Shown here in pieces: positions 1 through 9,503 of a stretch of 64,000 nucleotides of DNA (position 1 is the first letter of the stretch; each line of letters starts with the position of its first letter). Source of the stretch: Deinococcus sp. Marseille-Q6407 (lineage in GTDB: Bacteria; Deinococcota; Deinococci; Deinococcales; Deinococcaceae). The position numbers and the translations under genes are program-made. The DNA lies in assembly GCF_946848805.1 (NCBI RefSeq), contig NZ_CAMPFU010000003.1, positions 248,001-312,000 on the forward strand. Direction: 5' to 3'. The notes beneath the pieces were generated by a model, which had not been told where the DNA came from, searched no databases, and was given only the letters and a program-made list of their open reading frames with translations.

Positions 1-320
1 ACGAAAAGGAATACGGCTGGTTTGCCACCATCGACAACCTGCCGCTGATTTCCATGCCCGCGCCGGCAGCTGCCCGCGGCATCGTGAATGCTCTGGAGCG
101 CGGCGACGCCGAGGCGATGATCGGCATTCCGGCCACGGTGGCCCGCTACGTGCAGGCGCTGGCTCCGCAGCTGATGGCCGATGCGATGGTGCTGGTCAAC
201 CGGCTGCTGCCTGGCCCGACCGGCGACCTGAAAGCTTACCGCGGCGCCGAAGCCGAGACCAGCATGACCCGTGGCAACCCTTTCAAGCGGGCGGCCGAGC
301 AACAGTTCAATCAGGACTGA
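1..320 (+). CDS. Short-chain dehydrogenase, C-terminal end (partial)
   Basis: The frame is open from base 3 ([17 protein letters not shown]...) and ends at TGA 318-320, so the 5' part lies outside the window. The residues resemble the C-terminal tail of classical SDR proteins: a stretch about removing or filling in by [16 protein letters not shown] followed by a region with helices and a proline-rich end. No catalytic Ser-Tyr-Lys residues are inside the visible part, so substrate cannot be inferred. Its 3' end overlaps the convergent gene on the other strand by 10 bases. Confidence 0.6.
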   Translation, partial: EKEYGWFATIDNLPLISMPAPAAARGIVNALERGDAEAMIGIPATVARYVQALAPQLMADAMVLVNRLLPGPTGDLKAYRGAEAETSMTRGNPFKRAAEQQFNQD

Positions 321-718
321 GCCGCGGCCAGCTGCTGCAGCCAGGCCAGCGCGGCGCCGGGCCCCAGCAACCGGGCGCCGCGTTCCGGCGGAAACCAGGC
401 CAGCAGGTCGGCCTGACCCCGCTCGTCGTCACCGAAAACGACCTTGTGGTCGCCGTCCAGCAGCCACAGCACCCCGGCCGGGGTGGCCGTGACGCGGGCG
501 CCCACCGCCAGCGGTTCTCCCAGCCACACGGCGTCCACTTCGGCGTTGTCGGCGGGGTTGTGCAGCGCGGGCAGGCAGCCGTAATTTACTGGAGCCGGCC
601 AGGGCTCGCTGCGGTAGGGAACCACCTCTCCCCCACCATCTTGTGAGCTGCGCCACACCCAGCGCTCGGTTTCGCCGCGGCGCCACTCCACCACCCCGGT
701 GTAGACGGCGTCACTCAC
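311..718 (-). CDS. Inorganic pyrophosphatase-like protein
   Basis: 135 residues with a GTG start at 716-718 that overlaps the stop of the lipoprotein gene (GTGA). The segment [20 protein letters not shown] resembles the core of family I inorganic pyrophosphatases, where a YPxNYGxxP stretch precedes the DxDPxD metal-binding motif. Here that motif reads DNAEVDA: the first and last Asp are kept, but the middle Asp is Ala. The protein is shorter than family I enzymes (about 170-200 residues). It may be a divergent or non-catalytic member. Fold assignment is inferred from this one region; other parts are not recognisable. It appears co-transcribed with the upstream lipoprotein gene. Confidence 0.55.
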   Translation of the reverse strand: MSDAVYTGVVEWRRGETERWVWRSSQDGGGEVVPYRSEPWPAPVNYGCLPALHNPADNAEVDAVWLGEPLAVGARVTATPAGVLWLLDGDHKVVFGDDERGQADLLAWFPPERGARLLGPGAALAWLQQLAAAQS

Positions 719-1089
719 GGGCGAACCTCGTAGAACTCCACCAGCCGCATGACCTGATCACCCAGCCCTAGGGCCGCGCGGTAGGCGCCTTTCGCCGGGG
801 CCTTGAGGCGGAAAGTGGCTTCCCGCTGCTCGGCGTCCAGATACACCGAGTCCTGCGCCAGCTGCCGGTTGCCGTCAAACCAGGTCACGTTCAGATAACC
901 GGCCGGAAAGCGGCCCTGGAGCTGTGCGGTCAGCACCAGATCGTCACCGTCGCGCCGGATTTCGGCACCGAAGATGCGCGGGGGCAGGTTTACCTCGGCC
1001 ACCGGCGGAATCAGCGGCACGTAGTTGTAGCGGCAGCCGCCCAGCAGGGGCAGCACCAGCAGCGGCACGAGACGGAGAGGCAGGCGCAT
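715..1089 (-). CDS. Small predicted lipoprotein
   Basis: 124 residues. The N-terminus has two Arg, a hydrophobic run and a lipobox LLGGC with Cys at about residue 19, so the mature protein is probably lipid-anchored outside the cytoplasmic membrane. The remainder is a single beta-rich domain of about 100 residues with no motif I can name. A TAGACT hexamer (1099-1104) sits 9 nt upstream of the ATG, consistent with the start. The downstream pyrophosphatase-like gene overlaps its stop by 4 bases, so the two form an operon. Confidence 0.6.
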   Translation of the reverse strand: MRLPLRLVPLLVLPLLGGCRYNYVPLIPPVAEVNLPPRIFGAEIRRDGDDLVLTAQLQGRFPAGYLNVTWFDGNRQLAQDSVYLDAEQREATFRLKAPAKGAYRAALGLGDQVMRLVEFYEVRP

Positions 1090-1098
1090 ATGGCAACC

Positions 1099-1104
1099 AG
1101 TCTA
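1099..1104 (-). promoter_or_regulatory. -10 element TAGACT for lipoprotein gene
   Basis: TAGACT on the minus strand, 9 nt before the ATG at 1089. Confidence 0.45.
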
Positions 1105-1186
1105 GCGGCCCCTTCTGAGTGCCGGCTGCGCGGCCGAAGCTACGCGGCGGGAGGTGCGCAGCGGAAGATACTCGGGGGGAAGGGAA

Positions 1187-1879
1187 TCAGACGCCGGTGG
1201 CCGCGATGGCACCCAGCAGGGCCACCGGGGCCGTCTCAGCCCGCAGGATACGGGGGCCCAGCACCACGCCGCGGGCGCCACGGGCCAGCAGCGCCTCCAT
1301 CTCGGCCTCAGAAAAGCCGCCTTCTGGGCCGGTCAGCAGCGTGACCGGGCTCTCCCAGTGCAGCTGATCGGCCAACAGGTCGTGGACATAGGGGTGCGCC
1401 ACGTAAGCCTGCCCTTCCCAGCTCAGCGCCGGGAGAGGAATGGGCGGCAGCACCGCCGGCGTCACGGCGCGGCGCGACTGCTTGCTGGCCTCGGCAGCAA
1501 TTCGGTTCAGCCGGGCCAGCTTGTTGGCGCCGATGTCGCGCACGTCGGCGTGCGCGGTGACCAGCAGCTGAATGCTGGCCACGCCCAGTTCAGTGGCGGC
1601 CCGCACCACGTCTGCGAGTTTGTCGCCCTTGAGCAGCGCTACGGCCAGCGTGACCGGCTGCGGCGTTTCGGGAGTGCCGGGCATTTCTTCCACCAGCCGC
1701 AGGGTGGCCCGCAGGCTGTCCAGCGTGAGCAACTCGGCGCGGGCTTCACGGCCCCGCCCGTCAAAGACCAGCAGCGGGTCGCCGGCGCCCAGCCGCATCA
1801 CACTGAGGTGGTGTGCTTCGGAGCCGCTCAGGGTCATCTCGGCGGCCAATTCCGGCACGCGCACGCGGGTCAGGCGCAT
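1187..1879 (-). CDS. rsmE: 16S rRNA (uracil-1498-N3)-methyltransferase RsmE
   Basis: 230 residues from ATG 1879. This enzyme methylates N3 of U1498 in 16S rRNA using S-adenosylmethionine. Family landmarks are present: an N-terminal PUA-like part with HHLSVMR, then the SPOUT domain with KGDKLADVVRAATELGV, LLTGPEGGFSEAE (SAM-binding knot) and LGPRILRAETAPVALL at the C-terminus. An upstream in-frame ATG at 1945 would only add a repeat-derived tail that lies inside prmA, so 1879 is preferred; it begins 2 bases after the prmA stop. prmA-rsmE is a common pairing and both act on ribosome components. Confidence 0.92.
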   Translation of the reverse strand: MRLTRVRVPELAAEMTLSGSEAHHLSVMRLGAGDPLLVFDGRGREARAELLTLDSLRATLRLVEEMPGTPETPQPVTLAVALLKGDKLADVVRAATELGVASIQLLVTAHADVRDIGANKLARLNRIAAEASKQSRRAVTPAVLPPIPLPALSWEGQAYVAHPYVHDLLADQLHWESPVTLLTGPEGGFSEAEMEALLARGARGVVLGPRILRAETAPVALLGAIAATGV

Positions 1880-1881
1880 CC

Positions 1882-2745
1882 TCAGCCTGCTTTCTGGCCG
1901 GTGGCTTTCTGGTTGGTGGCTTTCTGGCCGGTGACCAGCACCCACTCGCCGTCCTGGCGCACCTGCACATTCTGCACGCCTTCACGCTCCAGGGCTGCCA
2001 GCACCAGCGGCAGCCGGTCTTCCAGGATGCCGGTCAGAATCAGCCCGCCGCCGGGCCGCAGATGCCGCAGGTAAGCGTCGGCCAGCAGGTCGTGTAGCTC
2101 GGCGAACAGGTTGGCGACCAACACATCGTAGCCCTGCTCGGCCAGAGCCTCCTGCTGACCGGCCGGCGCTGTGAAGCCGCTGGGGCCCAGACTACCTTCA
2201 TCAAACAGAACGCCGGGAGCGCCCAGGCCGTTCTGGGCGGCGTTCTCGCGGGCCACCGGAATGGTCTGGGGGTCAATGTCCACCCCGTAGGCCAGCGCTG
2301 CGCCCAGCCGCGCCGCCGCCATCGCCAGCACGCCGCTGCCGGTGCCCACGTCCAGCACGCGGGCGCCGCTCAGGTCCAGCTCGCTGAGGGCTTCTACCGC
2401 CAGCCGGGTGGTGGCGTGGTGCCCGGTGCCGAACGCCATCCCCGGCTCGATGATCAGCGGCAGTTGCCCGGCCGGCACCTGATCTGCCAGCCAGGGCGGG
2501 GCGATGGTGATGCGGCCCGCTTGCACCGGGCGAATGTCGCGCTTGAAAGCGGCCTGCCAGTCTTGCTCGGGTTCTTCCAACCACTCGCCGCCGGAGAGCG
2601 GGCCGCTTTCCAGGTCCAGCCGCTCGTCGAAATAGGCGCGAATCTGCTCCCCGCGTTCTTCCAGGCCGGTCGCGCCGGCCTCCCACAAGAGGTCGAGGTC
2701 GGCTTCACGCGTTTCCAGGGTTCCGGGCAAGACATACACCAGCAT
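1882..2745 (-). CDS. prmA: Ribosomal protein L11 methyltransferase PrmA
   Basis: 287 residues. PrmA trimethylates ribosomal protein L11. The N-terminal domain is followed by the class I SAM-dependent methyltransferase fold: [15 protein letters not shown] (motif I), [17 protein letters not shown] (motif II) and [12 protein letters not shown] in the position of the NxxA/L motif. The extreme C-terminus ends in three 5-residue units ([15 protein letters not shown]) encoded by a 15-bp tandem repeat, which is not part of the family's usual end. A TACACT hexamer (2753-2758) lies 7 nt before the ATG, indicating a leaderless transcript that also carries rsmE. Confidence 0.92.
   Translation of the reverse strand: MLVYVLPGTLETREADLDLLWEAGATGLEERGEQIRAYFDERLDLESGPLSGGEWLEEPEQDWQAAFKRDIRPVQAGRITIAPPWLADQVPAGQLPLIIEPGMAFGTGHHATTRLAVEALSELDLSGARVLDVGTGSGVLAMAAARLGAALAYGVDIDPQTIPVARENAAQNGLGAPGVLFDEGSLGPSGFTAPAGQQEALAEQGYDVLVANLFAELHDLLADAYLRHLRPGGGLILTGILEDRLPLVLAALEREGVQNVQVRQDGEWVLVTGQKATNQKATGQKAG
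1889..1933. repeat. 15-bp tandem repeat, 3 units, in prmA tail
   Basis: Three units of GCTTTCTGGCCGGTG (1889-1903, 1904-1918, 1919-1933); the middle unit differs at three positions. Read on the minus strand they encode the last residues of PrmA as TGQKA-type units. The unit resembles the repeats at 3707 and 41981 (shared GCCAGAA core on one strand). Confidence 0.9.
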
Positions 2746-2752
2746 GGGCCCC

Positions 2753-2758
2753 AGTGTA
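2753..2758 (-). promoter_or_regulatory. -10 element TACACT for prmA-rsmE
   Basis: TACACT on the minus strand, 7 nt from the prmA ATG; no room for a leader or Shine-Dalgarno site. Confidence 0.6.
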
Positions 2759-2809
2759 ACGGCCGGGGCCAGGGGAGCAGCCGGTGCCGTATAGGAGCCG
2801 GGGGCCTGC

Positions 2810-2815
2810 TAGGCT
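2810..2815 (+). promoter_or_regulatory. -10 element TAGGCT for CHAD gene
   Basis: TAGGCT ends 5 nt before the ATG at 2821. Divergent with the prmA promoter 52 bases away. Confidence 0.55.
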
Positions 2816-2820
2816 AAAGC

Positions 2821-3615
2821 ATGTCCAGCGCAGCGCGAGCGAGCACACCAGCCGTCAGCCAGCACCCGGGTCAGCAGCGCCAGCCCAGCGCCCTGCCGCA
2901 GCGCTTGGCCAGTCTCTGGGACGATTTCCAGGCGGCTGACCCCACCGCCATTCACGAGGTGCGCAAGCTGACCCGCCGCGCCGCCGCCGAGGCGCAGGTC
3001 AGTGGCCTGAAAGGCGGGGTGCGCCGCGAGTGGCGTGATCTGCGCCGGGCCGCCGCCCCGCTGCGCGACCACGACGCGGCCGGCGAACACCTGCGGGCCG
3101 CCCTGCATGAGCTGGACGCCAGCCCGACTGCGCTGACCCGTTTCGAGCGCGCCTGGTCTCGCCGCCGTGCCGAGCTGCTGCGGCAACGTCCCCTGCCGGC
3201 CAGGCCGCCCCGGGGCTACAACCTGCCGGCCGACTGGCAGAAGAAAGCCAGGAAAGCGCTGAAAAAAGACCGCCGGGCGCTGCTGAAACAGGGCAAAGTG
3301 CTGATGAAAGGCGCAGGCAGCGACGACGCCGAGGCCTGGCATACCTGGCGCAAACAGATGAAGCGCTACCGCTACACCCTGGAACTGTCGGGCAAGGCCC
3401 CCCGCGAGGTCCGGGACATGCTGGACCTGCTGGGCCGGGTGCAGGACGCCGAGGTGCTGCTGGAGCTGCTGGGCAGCGAGGACGCCGCATTCAGCAAGAC
3501 CCACCGGGCGGCGCTGCAGGAACGGGAGCTGCAGGCCCAGGCGCAGGCCCGCGCCGAAGCTCACCGGCAGTGGCCCAGGCTGAAAAAACACCTTCAGGAA
3601 GCCGGCGAATCCTAA
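2821..3615 (+). CDS. CHAD domain protein
   Basis: 264 residues, highly basic and helical. The conserved-histidine alpha-helical domain is recognised by IHEVRKLTRR (about residue 42), LRDHDAAGEHLRAAL and WHTWRKQMKRYRYTLEL followed by LLGRVQDAEVLLELL. CHAD domains bind anionic ligands and polyphosphate granules and often accompany CYTH triphosphatases; no CYTH gene is next to it here. The first 25 or so residues are low complexity. Start is fixed by the -10 hexamer 5 nt upstream. Confidence 0.85.
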   Translation: MSSAARASTPAVSQHPGQQRQPSALPQRLASLWDDFQAADPTAIHEVRKLTRRAAAEAQVSGLKGGVRREWRDLRRAAAPLRDHDAAGEHLRAALHELDASPTALTRFERAWSRRRAELLRQRPLPARPPRGYNLPADWQKKARKALKKDRRALLKQGKVLMKGAGSDDAEAWHTWRKQMKRYRYTLELSGKAPREVRDMLDLLGRVQDAEVLLELLGSEDAAFSKTHRAALQERELQAQAQARAEAHRQWPRLKKHLQEAGES

Positions 3616-3649
3616 AGCCGCGGCCCATCCGGAGGCCGCACCGGACCGC

Positions 3650-3655
3650 TAGCCT
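3650..3655 (+). promoter_or_regulatory. -10 element TAGCCT for hydrolase gene
   Basis: TAGCCT lies 6 nt before the ATG at 3662, supporting the start that includes the repeat-coded N-terminus. Confidence 0.55.
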
Positions 3656-3661
3656 GGGCCC

Positions 3662-4984
3662 ATGGCGCAGGACAAGACCGGCCCTTCCCAGAACGCCACC
3701 ACCCAAAACAGCACAGGCCAGAACAGCACAGGCCAGAACACCGACCAAAGCGCGGCGGCGCGCCCCCAGACCGCCGTGCTGCTGCACGCCTTCCCGCTGG
3801 ACGCCCGGATGTGGGACGCCCAGAAAGCGGCGCTGGAGGCCGCCGGCCTGCGCGTGATCGTGCCGCACCTGCCGGGTTTTGGCGGCGAACCGGGCCAGAT
3901 GAACAGCTTGGAAGCCGCCGCGCAGTGGCTGCTGGACAGCAAACTGCCCGAAGAACCGTTCTCGCTGGTGGGCCTCAGCATGGGCGGCTATCTGGTGCTG
4001 GAAGTGCTGGCTCTGCTGGAAGAACGCGGCCAGAGTGAGCGGGTGCCGCGCGTGGTGCTGGCCGATACGTCTGCCAGCGGCGACGACGAGGAGAAAAAGC
4101 AGCACCGCGAAGAACAGGCCCAGCGAGTGCTGGCCGAGGGCGCTGAATTTATCATCAAGAACGCCCGCGAGGAGCAGAAACCCTCCACCGCCGAGCAGAC
4201 GGTCGCCATGACCCAGGAGGCCAGCCGCGAGGGCATCGCCGCCGCGCTGCGGGCCATGGCTGCCCGCGCCGACCGCCGGGACGTGCTGCGGGCACTGGCC
4301 GGGCGGCAGGTGGCGGTGCTGGCGCTGGTGGGGAGCGAGGACGGCCTGACCCCGCCGGAAGAAGCGCAGGAAACGGCCCGCCTGAGCGGCGGCACCGTGC
4401 AGCAGATCCAAGGCGCCGGGCACCTCGCCAACCTGGACGAACCGGGCCCTGCTGGAGTTTCTGAGCTGATGTCAGCGCCGGGCGTCCTGGCCGAGCTGCG
4501 CCGCGAGTTTTGGACGTGGCAGACCATGAATGCCCAGGCCGAGCGGCTGCACCTGACCGAGACCCGGATGCAGAATGCCTGGACCTGGCGTGAGTTGCTG
4601 GCGCACCTGAGAGCCTGGCAGGAGGTGACTCTGGCCCGTCTCAAAACGGCTCCTGACGGTGCAGAGCCAGCCTACCCCGCCTGGGCAGAAGGTCAAAATC
4701 CCGACAGGCAGGACCTCGACACCTTGAACGCCCGGATTCAGGCCGCCGCCCAGGGACAGAGTTGGGCCGAAAGCCACGCCGCGTGGGAAAGTGGCTTCCG
4801 GGAAGTGCTGAGGTTAGCGCGCCTACCAGACGAAGGCGACCTGACCTGCCCAAGAGACTGGTTAGACGGCTATACCCTGTTGGATGTGCTGCGCGGCAGC
4901 TTGGCACATCACCGCGAGGAGCACCGGCCTGGCGCGCAGCGCTGGCTGGAACGCCAACCCGGCTTCGCCCCAGGCAACCGCTGA
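3662..4984 (+). CDS. Alpha/beta hydrolase fused to DinB-like protein (probable frameshift fusion)
   Basis: 440 residues. Residues 1-37 are a low-complexity Ser/Thr/Gln/Asn tail with NSTGQ repeats. Residues 38-265 are an alpha/beta hydrolase: [17 protein letters not shown], nucleophile elbow GLSMGG, acid near GSEDGLTPP and catalytic His in GAGHLANL. From about residue 270 onwards the sequence ([15 protein letters not shown]..., then [16 protein letters not shown] and HHREEH) resembles a DinB/ClbS-type four-helix protein. At the junction the +1 frame reads [13 protein letters not shown], a normal hydrolase end, with TGA (4467-4469) overlapping ATG (4469-4471) as TGATG. I infer two formerly coupled genes joined by a short frame-shifting deletion just upstream of 4446. 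A functional fusion cannot be excluded. Confidence 0.75.
   Translation: MAQDKTGPSQNATTQNSTGQNSTGQNTDQSAAARPQTAVLLHAFPLDARMWDAQKAALEAAGLRVIVPHLPGFGGEPGQMNSLEAAAQWLLDSKLPEEPFSLVGLSMGGYLVLEVLALLEERGQSERVPRVVLADTSASGDDEEKKQHREEQAQRVLAEGAEFIIKNAREEQKPSTAEQTVAMTQEASREGIAAALRAMAARADRRDVLRALAGRQVAVLALVGSEDGLTPPEEAQETARLSGGTVQQIQGAGHLANLDEPGPAGVSELMSAPGVLAELRREFWTWQTMNAQAERLHLTETRMQNAWTWRELLAHLRAWQEVTLARLKTAPDGAEPAYPAWAEGQNPDRQDLDTLNARIQAAAQGQSWAESHAAWESGFREVLRLARLPDEGDLTCPRDWLDGYTLLDVLRGSLAHHREEHRPGAQRWLERQPGFAPGNR
3707..3736. repeat. 15-bp tandem repeat in hydrolase N-terminus
   Basis: Two exact units of AACAGCACAGGCCAG (3707-3721, 3722-3736), flanked on both sides by degenerate units (about 3692-3706 and 3737-3750). 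They encode NSTGQ repeats ahead of the hydrolase domain. Confidence 0.9.
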
Positions 4985-4988
4985 AGGG

Positions 4989-5861
<873 letters not shown>

Positions 5862-5912
5862 AGGGTCCTCCTCGGGGAAAAAGGGATTTTTAGCACTTGA
5901 AAAGGGATGCAC

Positions 5913-6581
5913 TCAGCCGTCCATCAGTTTGGGCATTAGCCGCACCCACTGCATGCTGGGATAGCGCCCGAAAGTGTCCAGCACGCCGGGGTCAATATCC
6001 GGGCCGTCCAATTCGATGGCGACCAGGGCGGTGCCGCCACGGCGGTCGCGGGTGCAGCTCAGCGTGGCGATATTGACTTCCTCGGCCGCGATGGCGGTGG
6101 TGATCCGCGACAGGATACTGGGCATATCACGGTACTGCAGGATCAGGGTGGGATGGGCGGCACTCAGCTGCACCGCGTAGCCGTTGATGTTGGTCACCAG
6201 AATCACGCCGCCGCCGGTCGAGCTGGCGATGATCTCGGCCGAGCGGGTCTCGCCGCGCAGGCTGATGCGGGCAGTATTGGGGTGAACCTCGGCCAGTTCG
6301 ATGTGGCTGAAATTGAAGGTCAGCCCCTGCGCCCGCGCATGCTCGAAGCTGTCCGGCAAGCGGGGGTCGTCAGGAGCGTAGCCCAGCAGCCCGGCCACCA
6401 GCGCAAAGTGGGTGCCGTGACCACGTCCAGTCTTGGCAAACGAGGCATGCAGGCCAATCTCGGCAGAGCGGACCGGCTCGCCCAGCAGGTGGTGCGCCGC
6501 TAGGCCGATTCGGCAGGCGCCGGCCGTGTGGCTGCTGCTGGGGCCGACCATGACCGGACCGACCATATCCAGAAGTGTCAT
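5913..6581 (-). CDS. sdaAB: L-serine ammonia-lyase, iron-sulfur type, beta subunit
   Basis: 222 residues from ATG 6581. The N-terminus [20 protein letters not shown] is the signature of this subunit, followed by [20 protein letters not shown]. The C-terminal 75 residues form an ACT domain ([20 protein letters not shown]...) that may sense serine. The preceding 105 codons of open frame have no homology and are ignored. TACACT at 6589-6594 lies 7 nt upstream, so the operon starts as a leaderless message while sdaAA has its own ribosome-binding site. Confidence 0.93.
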   Translation of the reverse strand: MTLLDMVGPVMVGPSSSHTAGACRIGLAAHHLLGEPVRSAEIGLHASFAKTGRGHGTHFALVAGLLGYAPDDPRLPDSFEHARAQGLTFNFSHIELAEVHPNTARISLRGETRSAEIIASSTGGGVILVTNINGYAVQLSAAHPTLILQYRDMPSILSRITTAIAAEEVNIATLSCTRDRRGGTALVAIELDGPDIDPGVLDTFGRYPSMQWVRLMPKLMDG

Positions 6582-6588
6582 GCCGCCC

Positions 6589-6594
6589 AGTGTA
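6589..6594 (-). promoter_or_regulatory. -10 element TACACT for sdaAB-sdaAA
   Basis: TACACT on the minus strand with 7 nt to the sdaAB ATG. Confidence 0.6.
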
Positions 6595-6710
6595 CCCACT
6601 GCAGGGAGCAGATCGGCCCGCCGCCGGCTGGCCCTGCCCGGTGGCCGTCTGACCAGCAGAGACAGCCGCCCACCCTGAGAGCCACCACGGTCGGCGGCTG
6701 GGCAGGCCCC

Positions 6711-6716
6711 TAGAAT
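6711..6716 (+). promoter_or_regulatory. -10 element TAGAAT for recO
   Basis: TAGAAT ends 7 nt before the GTG start of recO at 6724. Confidence 0.6.
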
Positions 6717-6723
6717 AAAAGCC

Positions 6724-7488
6724 GTGACCCAACCGCCCACTGCCCCTGCCTCCCGCGCCCCCCGGCGCCAGCGTTCCAGCTCGCGCAGCGGCGTGGTGCT
6801 GCGGCGCTGGAAGACCCCCAAGGGTGACCTGATCGTCAGCCTGCTGACCCCACAGGGCAAGCTGCGCGCCATTGCCCGCGGCGGCCTGCGCGGCAAGCAC
6901 GCCGGGGCGCTGAACCTGTTTCACCATGTGGGGTTGCAGGTGTACGCCCGGCCCGGCGACGATCTGGCCGTCATTCAGCAGGCCAGCCTGGAGGGTGCCC
7001 TGCCGAGGCTGGCCCTGCCGGAACGCCACCCCTACGCTCACCTGCTGGCCGAACTGGCCGACCTGCTGTTTCAGGAAGGCGAGGCCGACGAGTATGGACA
7101 GCAAGCTTTCGAGCTGTTTGCCGGGGGCCTGCGCGGTGTGGCGCACTATCCCGACCCCGACTGGGTGGCCCTGGTGATGAGTTACAAGCTGCTGGCGCTG
7201 GCCGGCTTCCCGCCACGCACCCGGGTCTGCGCGCGCTGCGGAGCGCCGGACCCTGCCCACCCCGACCCGTTTGGCGGCGAACTGCTGTGCGGCAGCTGCT
7301 CGCACCAGCGGGCGCTGAGCCCGTCCAGCCTGGATTTCCTGCGGCATGTGGTGCGCCGCAGTGTACGCGAGAACATGGACCACCCGGTGCCGGCCGAAGA
7401 CCGCGGGCCGCTGTGGCAGGGGCTGGAGCGTTTCGTGGGCGTGCAGGTGGGGAGAGTACGCAGCTGGCCGCACCTGCACGCCAGCTGA
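6724..7488 (+). CDS. recO: DNA repair protein RecO
   Basis: 254 residues with a GTG start. RecO anneals SSB-coated DNA and loads RecA with RecR; in Deinococcus, which lacks RecBCD, RecFOR is the main route for double-strand break repair. The N-terminal OB-fold reads [25 protein letters not shown]. The C-terminal zinc site is complete: CARCG (about residue 162) and CGSC (about residue 184). The first 20 residues are a basic, low-complexity extension. It is monocistronic as far as spacing shows. Confidence 0.93.
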   Translation: MTQPPTAPASRAPRRQRSSSRSGVVLRRWKTPKGDLIVSLLTPQGKLRAIARGGLRGKHAGALNLFHHVGLQVYARPGDDLAVIQQASLEGALPRLALPERHPYAHLLAELADLLFQEGEADEYGQQAFELFAGGLRGVAHYPDPDWVALVMSYKLLALAGFPPRTRVCARCGAPDPAHPDPFGGELLCGSCSHQRALSPSSLDFLRHVVRRSVRENMDHPVPAEDRGPLWQGLERFVGVQVGRVRSWPHLHAS

Positions 7489-7573
7489 GGGCGTACCAGC
7501 TGCCTGCACGTCGGCTGAGACAGACAGGGCCGGCAGCGGGCACGGCCGCACAGTCGCCCCTGGCCGGGGCCGC

Positions 7574-7579
7574 TAGCAT
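7574..7579 (+). promoter_or_regulatory. -10 element TAGCAT
   Basis: TAGCAT lies 9 nt before the ATG at 7589. Confidence 0.4.
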
Positions 7580-7588
7580 AGAAGCCAG

Positions 7589-7996
7589 ATGAGCGACTCT
7601 TCCAAGAATCCGGCCCCGCAGTCGTTCAGCGCCGCCGAGCTGCTTCAGGAACTGTTTCCGGGCAGCGAAGACGCGCCGCAGGACATGAGCGGGCAGCCCA
7701 CCCTGGGTCTTTATCCGGTGGCCGACGGCCGGCTGGCGCTGGTGCATGGCCGGCAGCTGGCCGAGTTCACCCCCCTGCACGGCCAGGCCAAGAACGCCCT
7801 GCACTGTGACCTGTGCCATCACACCCGCTCGCCCAGTGAGGCCACCATTTACCGGGTGGTGGTCGCGCAGCGCCGCAGCCGCTACATTACCCTCTGCCGC
7901 AGCACCGAGCACTGCCAGAGCCGCGCGGGCAGAGCCGGCCTGGAAGCCCTGGCCGAGCGCGTCTTCCCGGTCGAATCCGGCGCCGAGATGTTCTGA
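7589..7996 (+). CDS. Putative treble-clef zinc-finger protein
   Basis: 135 residues, soluble. The C-terminal half has Cys pairs CDLC (about residue 72) and later [13 protein letters not shown], spaced like the treble-clef zinc finger found at the C-terminus of bacterial FBP-type (EF-G-binding/fibronectin-binding-like) proteins. This is a family-level resemblance only; binding partners are unknown. The N-terminal 60 residues are acidic with no motif. It lies in a run of small co-directional genes (7589-9436) that have individual spacers of 48-97 bases. Confidence 0.5.
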   Translation: MSDSSKNPAPQSFSAAELLQELFPGSEDAPQDMSGQPTLGLYPVADGRLALVHGRQLAEFTPLHGQAKNALHCDLCHHTRSPSEATIYRVVVAQRRSRYITLCRSTEHCQSRAGRAGLEALAERVFPVESGAEMF

Positions 7997-8044
7997 GCCT
8001 GGAGGGGCAACCCTGCCGGGCCAGGCCGCGTAAAGGCTGACACC

Positions 8045-8314
8045 ATGCCCCGCCCCGTGCCCCAGACTACCTGGCGTGAATGCCCACACTGCCGCTATCC
8101 GATGGTCCGCTGGCGCGAGCTGGCCGGGGAACCCGAGCAGCTCTGGGTGGCCTGGAACCCCGAGACCTCTTTTTTGCCGCTGCACTGGCTGATTCTGGGC
8201 GGGCTGCTGCTGTTGCCGCTGGCCTTTCCCGGGTTGGAAGTTCTGGTGTACGGCGGCCTACACCGGCAGACTGAAGCCCTCCGCCCCTCCCTGCCCCTGC
8301 CCCTGCCCCAGTAA
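8045..8314 (+). CDS. Small CxxC membrane protein
   Basis: 89 residues. An N-terminal CPHC pair, which could bind a metal, is followed by a soluble stretch and one hydrophobic segment (about residues 46-66) and a Pro/Leu-rich tail. I do not recognise a family. The tail is low complexity, but the frame keeps the local third-position GC bias and the spacing fits the gene run. Confidence 0.45.
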   Translation: MPRPVPQTTWRECPHCRYPMVRWRELAGEPEQLWVAWNPETSFLPLHWLILGGLLLLPLAFPGLEVLVYGGLHRQTEALRPSLPLPLPQ

Positions 8315-8363
8315 TGGCAACTCTCTGAACCCTGCGCCAAGGCACGCCATGGCCCCGGCTGCC

Positions 8364-8369
8364 TATGCT
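8364..8369 (+). promoter_or_regulatory. -10 element TATGCT
   Basis: TATGCT lies 10 nt before the ATG at 8380. Confidence 0.4.
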
Positions 8370-8379
8370 GTAGCAATTC

Positions 8380-8871
8380 ATGGACAGCGCCCTGTGGACT
8401 GGTTTCTGGAATCAACTTGAGCTGCTGCAGGGCCTGCTGGCAGCCGCCGTGCTGAGCGGCCTGATCGGCTGGGAGCGCGAAACCCACCAGCAGCAGACCC
8501 ATGGTGCCGGCCTGCGCACCTATATGCTGGTGGGCGTCAGCGCAGCACTGTTTATCGTGCTGGGCGAGAGTTTGGTCACGTCCTTCGCCAAGGAAGACGA
8601 CCAGGTACGCTTCGACATGATCGGCATTCTGGGCGCGGTGGTCAGCGGGGTCAGCTTTCTGGGGGCCGGGGCGATCTTCTCGTCCAAAAGCGGCGAAGGC
8701 GCCAAGGGCCTGACCACCGCGGCGGGCCTGCTGGCCACCTCCGCCGTGGGCGTGGCCTGCGGCCTGCAGATGTATGTGCTGGCAGCCGGCGCCACCGCGC
8801 TGTTTCTGTTCACTCTGGGGCCACTGGGCCGGCTGACCAGCTCGCCTCACCGCTCCGGCGACGAGCCCTAG
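8380..8871 (+). CDS. MgtC/SapB family membrane protein
   Basis: 163 residues with about four to five transmembrane helices. GLIGWERE near residue 30, [14 protein letters not shown] and [16 protein letters not shown] followed by GLTTAAGLL are characteristic of the MgtC/SapB N-terminal domain. Distant MgtC proteins in pathogens affect survival in low magnesium and act on F-type ATPase; most chromosomal homologues are uncharacterised. The C-terminal ACT-like domain of full MgtC is absent. Confidence 0.85.
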   Translation: MDSALWTGFWNQLELLQGLLAAAVLSGLIGWERETHQQQTHGAGLRTYMLVGVSAALFIVLGESLVTSFAKEDDQVRFDMIGILGAVVSGVSFLGAGAIFSSKSGEGAKGLTTAAGLLATSAVGVACGLQMYVLAAGATALFLFTLGPLGRLTSSPHRSGDEP

Positions 8872-8968
8872 CCGGCGGCCAGCGCCCCAATTTGGCAATG
8901 CTTCAGAGAAGCCGGCCGCTGGTGAGGCGGGTCCACTTTGCGGCGCTCCCGGCGTGTCAGCGTAGGGC

Positions 8969-9436
8969 ATGACTGCCTTTTTACCCCGGCCCACAGCTGA
9001 AGACACCACAGCCGCAGACACCACCCCCACCGCTCTGCAAACGGCCGGCCGCCTGCTGCTGGGCGGCGTGCTGATCGCGGCCGGCACCGGGCACCTGACT
9101 TTTGCCCGCGGCGAATTCCCGGCGCAGGTGCCCGACATACTCACCGACGGCCCGCTGCATCTGAGCGAGGACTTGATCGTGGTGGCGTCCGGGATAGCCG
9201 AAATCTCCCTGGGCAGCGCCCTGATTGCTTTGCCGCAGCACCGCCGCGCCCTGGGACGGATCAGCGCCGCTTTTTTTATAGCTGTCTTTCCGGGCAATGT
9301 CTCGCAGTACCTGACCCGCGCGGACGCTTTCGGGCTGGACAGCGACCGCAAGCGGCTGGTGCGGCTGCTGTTCCAGCCGGCGCTGGTGGCCGGGGCGCTG
9401 TGGACCACCGGCGCCTGGCCCCGGCGGCGCCGCTGA
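8969..9436 (+). CDS. DoxX-like membrane protein
   Basis: 155 residues, four predicted membrane helices (around residues 26-42, 68-85, 95-110, 130-148). The pattern [30 protein letters not shown] and [18 protein letters not shown] is like the DoxX/DoxD superfamily of small quinone- or thiol-associated membrane proteins. Function is not predictable. Thr/Ala-rich residues 5-22 precede the first helix. Confidence 0.6.
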   Translation: MTAFLPRPTAEDTTAADTTPTALQTAGRLLLGGVLIAAGTGHLTFARGEFPAQVPDILTDGPLHLSEDLIVVASGIAEISLGSALIALPQHRRALGRISAAFFIAVFPGNVSQYLTRADAFGLDSDRKRLVRLLFQPALVAGALWTTGAWPRRRR

Positions 9437-9487
9437 GCCTGGCCCTCTCAGCGATTTAGACCCATCCCACCACAGGGCGCAAACGCC

Positions 9488-9493
9488 TAGAAT
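9488..9493 (+). promoter_or_regulatory. -10 element TAGAAT for proline dehydrogenase
   Basis: TAGAAT lies 10 nt before the ATG at 9504. Confidence 0.45.
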
Positions 9494-9503
9494 ACAGGCC
9501 ACT

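Noticed and set aside
5862..5912. Longer start for sdaAA at 5912
   Set aside because: The upstream codons overlap the spacer and the GAGGAGG site fits ATG 5861.
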